In this document: one piece after another, positions 11,760-12,554 of the stretch
Layout of the letters: each line of letters starts with the position of its first letter
Numbering within the stretch: position 1 is the first letter of the stretch
Source of the DNA: DATJXG01 sp035500455
Lineage (GTDB): Bacteria > Acidobacteriota > Terriglobia > Terriglobales > Acidobacteriaceae
Direction: 5' to 3'
Length of the DNA stretch: 12,554 nt
NCBI GenBank assembly: GCA_035500455.1
Contig: DATJXG010000071.1
Coordinates: 1-12,554, forward strand
Made by a program: the position numbers and the translations under genes
The notes under the pieces: generated by a model
The model's database searches: none
The model's input: the letters and a program-made list of their open reading frames with translations, nothing else
Told to the model about the DNA's origin: nothing

Positions 11760-12554
11760 ATGGAAATGAAAGCTGCATTCATCTGCGATGCGGTGCGTAC
11801 GCCCATTGGAAGGTTTGGCGGCGTGCTGGCTCCAGTTCGCACGGATGATCTGGCCGCGGCTGCGATCCGCGCTCTGCTTTGCCGCTACCCGGGAGTTGAC
11901 TGGTCGGAGCTAGACGAAGTTTACCTGGGCTGCGCGAACCAGGCCGGCGAGGATAACCGCAATGTGGCGCGCATGGCGCTGCTGCTCGCGGATCTTCCTG
12001 CTTCTGTGCCGGGTGTGACTTTGAACCGCCTGTGCGCCTCCGGCATGGAAGCTGTGGGCGCGGCGGCGAGAGCGATCGCAGCGGGGGAAATTGAGCTTGC
12101 CGTCGCCGGTGGCGTCGAGTCCATGTCGCGGGCGCCGTTTGTTCTTGCCAAGGCGGAAGCGCCGTTCCAGCGCAGCGCGGAAATCTATGATACGACCATC
12201 GGCTGGCGATTCGTGAATCCCCTGCTTAAGGCGCAGTACGGCGTGGACTCCATGCCGGAGACGGGGGAGAACGTTGCCGAGGAATTTCATGTCTCGCGCG
12301 AAGATCAGGATGCGTTCGCGCTGCGCAGCCAGCAGCGGGCGGCGCGGGCGCAGGCTGCAGGATTTTTCGCCGAGGAGATCATTAAGGTGGAGGTTGCGGG
12401 GAAGAAGGGGACGGTTTCCGTGGAGAAAGACGAGCATCCGCGCCCGGACACAACACTGGAGGCGCTGGCGAAGTTGAAGCCGATTGTGCGCAATCCGGGG
12501 ACGGTGACTGCGGGCAATGCTTCCGGGGTGAACGATGGGGCGGCGGCTTTGCTG
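11760..12554 (+). CDS. Thiolase, 3-oxoadipyl-CoA/acetyl-CoA acyltransferase type (cut at right edge)
   Basis: The plus strand from ATG 11760 is open to the window end for 265 codons. The product starts MEMKAAFICDAVRTPIGRFG, a classical thiolase opening. The nucleophilic Cys92 lies in NRLCASGMEA, followed by AVAGGVESMSRAPF (114-127) and the linker GNASGVNDGAAALL (252-265). IYDTTIGWRFVNPLLKAQYG (142-161) and VDSMPETGENVAEEF are wording I associate with 3-oxoadipyl-CoA thiolases (PcaF/PaaJ), the last step of the beta-ketoadipate and phenylacetate routes. Generic acetyl-CoA acetyltransferases share the fold, so the substrate is an inference. The second catalytic His and Cys lie beyond the edge. 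ATG 11766 is an alternative start. No proper ribosome binding site is seen at either. Confidence 0.9.
   Translation, partial: MEMKAAFICDAVRTPIGRFGGVLAPVRTDDLAAAAIRALLCRYPGVDWSELDEVYLGCANQAGEDNRNVARMALLLADLPASVPGVTLNRLCASGMEAVGAAARAIAAGEIELAVAGGVESMSRAPFVLAKAEAPFQRSAEIYDTTIGWRFVNPLLKAQYGVDSMPETGENVAEEFHVSREDQDAFALRSQQRAARAQAAGFFAEEIIKVEVAGKKGTVSVEKDEHPRPDTTLEALAKLKPIVRNPGTVTAGNASGVNDGAAALL

Overview
The window is GC-rich and densely coding. It looks like a chromosomal segment of a soil-type Acidobacteriota (Terriglobia/Koribacter-like) bacterium. This is an inference from gene style, not from a database search. The clues are a PilZ protein with an N-terminal Cys/His cluster, a secreted coiled-coil protein of a type I associate with this phylum, a MlaF-type ATPase, a BON/glycine-zipper lipoprotein, and dispersed palindromic repeats built on CCGCAAAGATCGCAAAG and CCGCCGAGGACGCTGAG.

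Layout. The left part is on the minus strand: the first 69 codons of a MacB/FtsX-type ABC permease (cut by the window edge), a MlaF-like ABC ATPase, and a MobA-like molybdenum cofactor guanylyltransferase. From about 2.1 kb everything reads on the plus strand: a PilZ protein divergent from mobA; a BON-domain lipoprotein closed by a textbook terminator; a secreted monohaem cytochrome c; a prepilin peptidase (PilD) overlapping by 4 nt a membrane PAS protein with a degenerate kinase dimerisation segment; a secreted coiled-coil protein; a HAD phosphatase; a 524-codon non-canonical reverse transcriptase (RT); a zinc-ribbon protein with a possible WYL-like beta domain; a hemerythrin-like protein; and the first 265 codons of a thiolase of the 3-oxoadipyl-CoA type, which runs off the right edge.

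Gaps. 2709-3030 holds a half copy of the CCGCAAAG repeat, a candidate promoter (TATAAT at 2920) and a small terminator-like hairpin in the presumed leader. 4138-4419 holds another CCGCAAAG repeat tract and no credible gene. 4852-5140 holds three 17-nt direct repeats and a TATAAT upstream of pilD. 7626-7831 is an AT-rich stretch with three consecutive hairpins. 8678-8923 holds a large structured palindrome just upstream of the RT.

How it fits together. pilD and the PAS gene are probably one translationally coupled unit concerned with type IV pilus/secretion biogenesis and its sensing. The PilZ protein adds a possible c-di-GMP link. Most other genes look like independent housekeeping or envelope functions. 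The most unusual part is the RT locus. The RT keeps the YADD catalytic centre but has an atypical motif 4 (GIPFGCASACVFANVYL), no recognisable maturase or HNH part, and a conserved-looking C-terminal domain. It also carries an in-frame insertion of about 59 codons that looks like a domesticated intergenic palindromic repeat. Structured DNA/RNA elements flank the gene on both sides.
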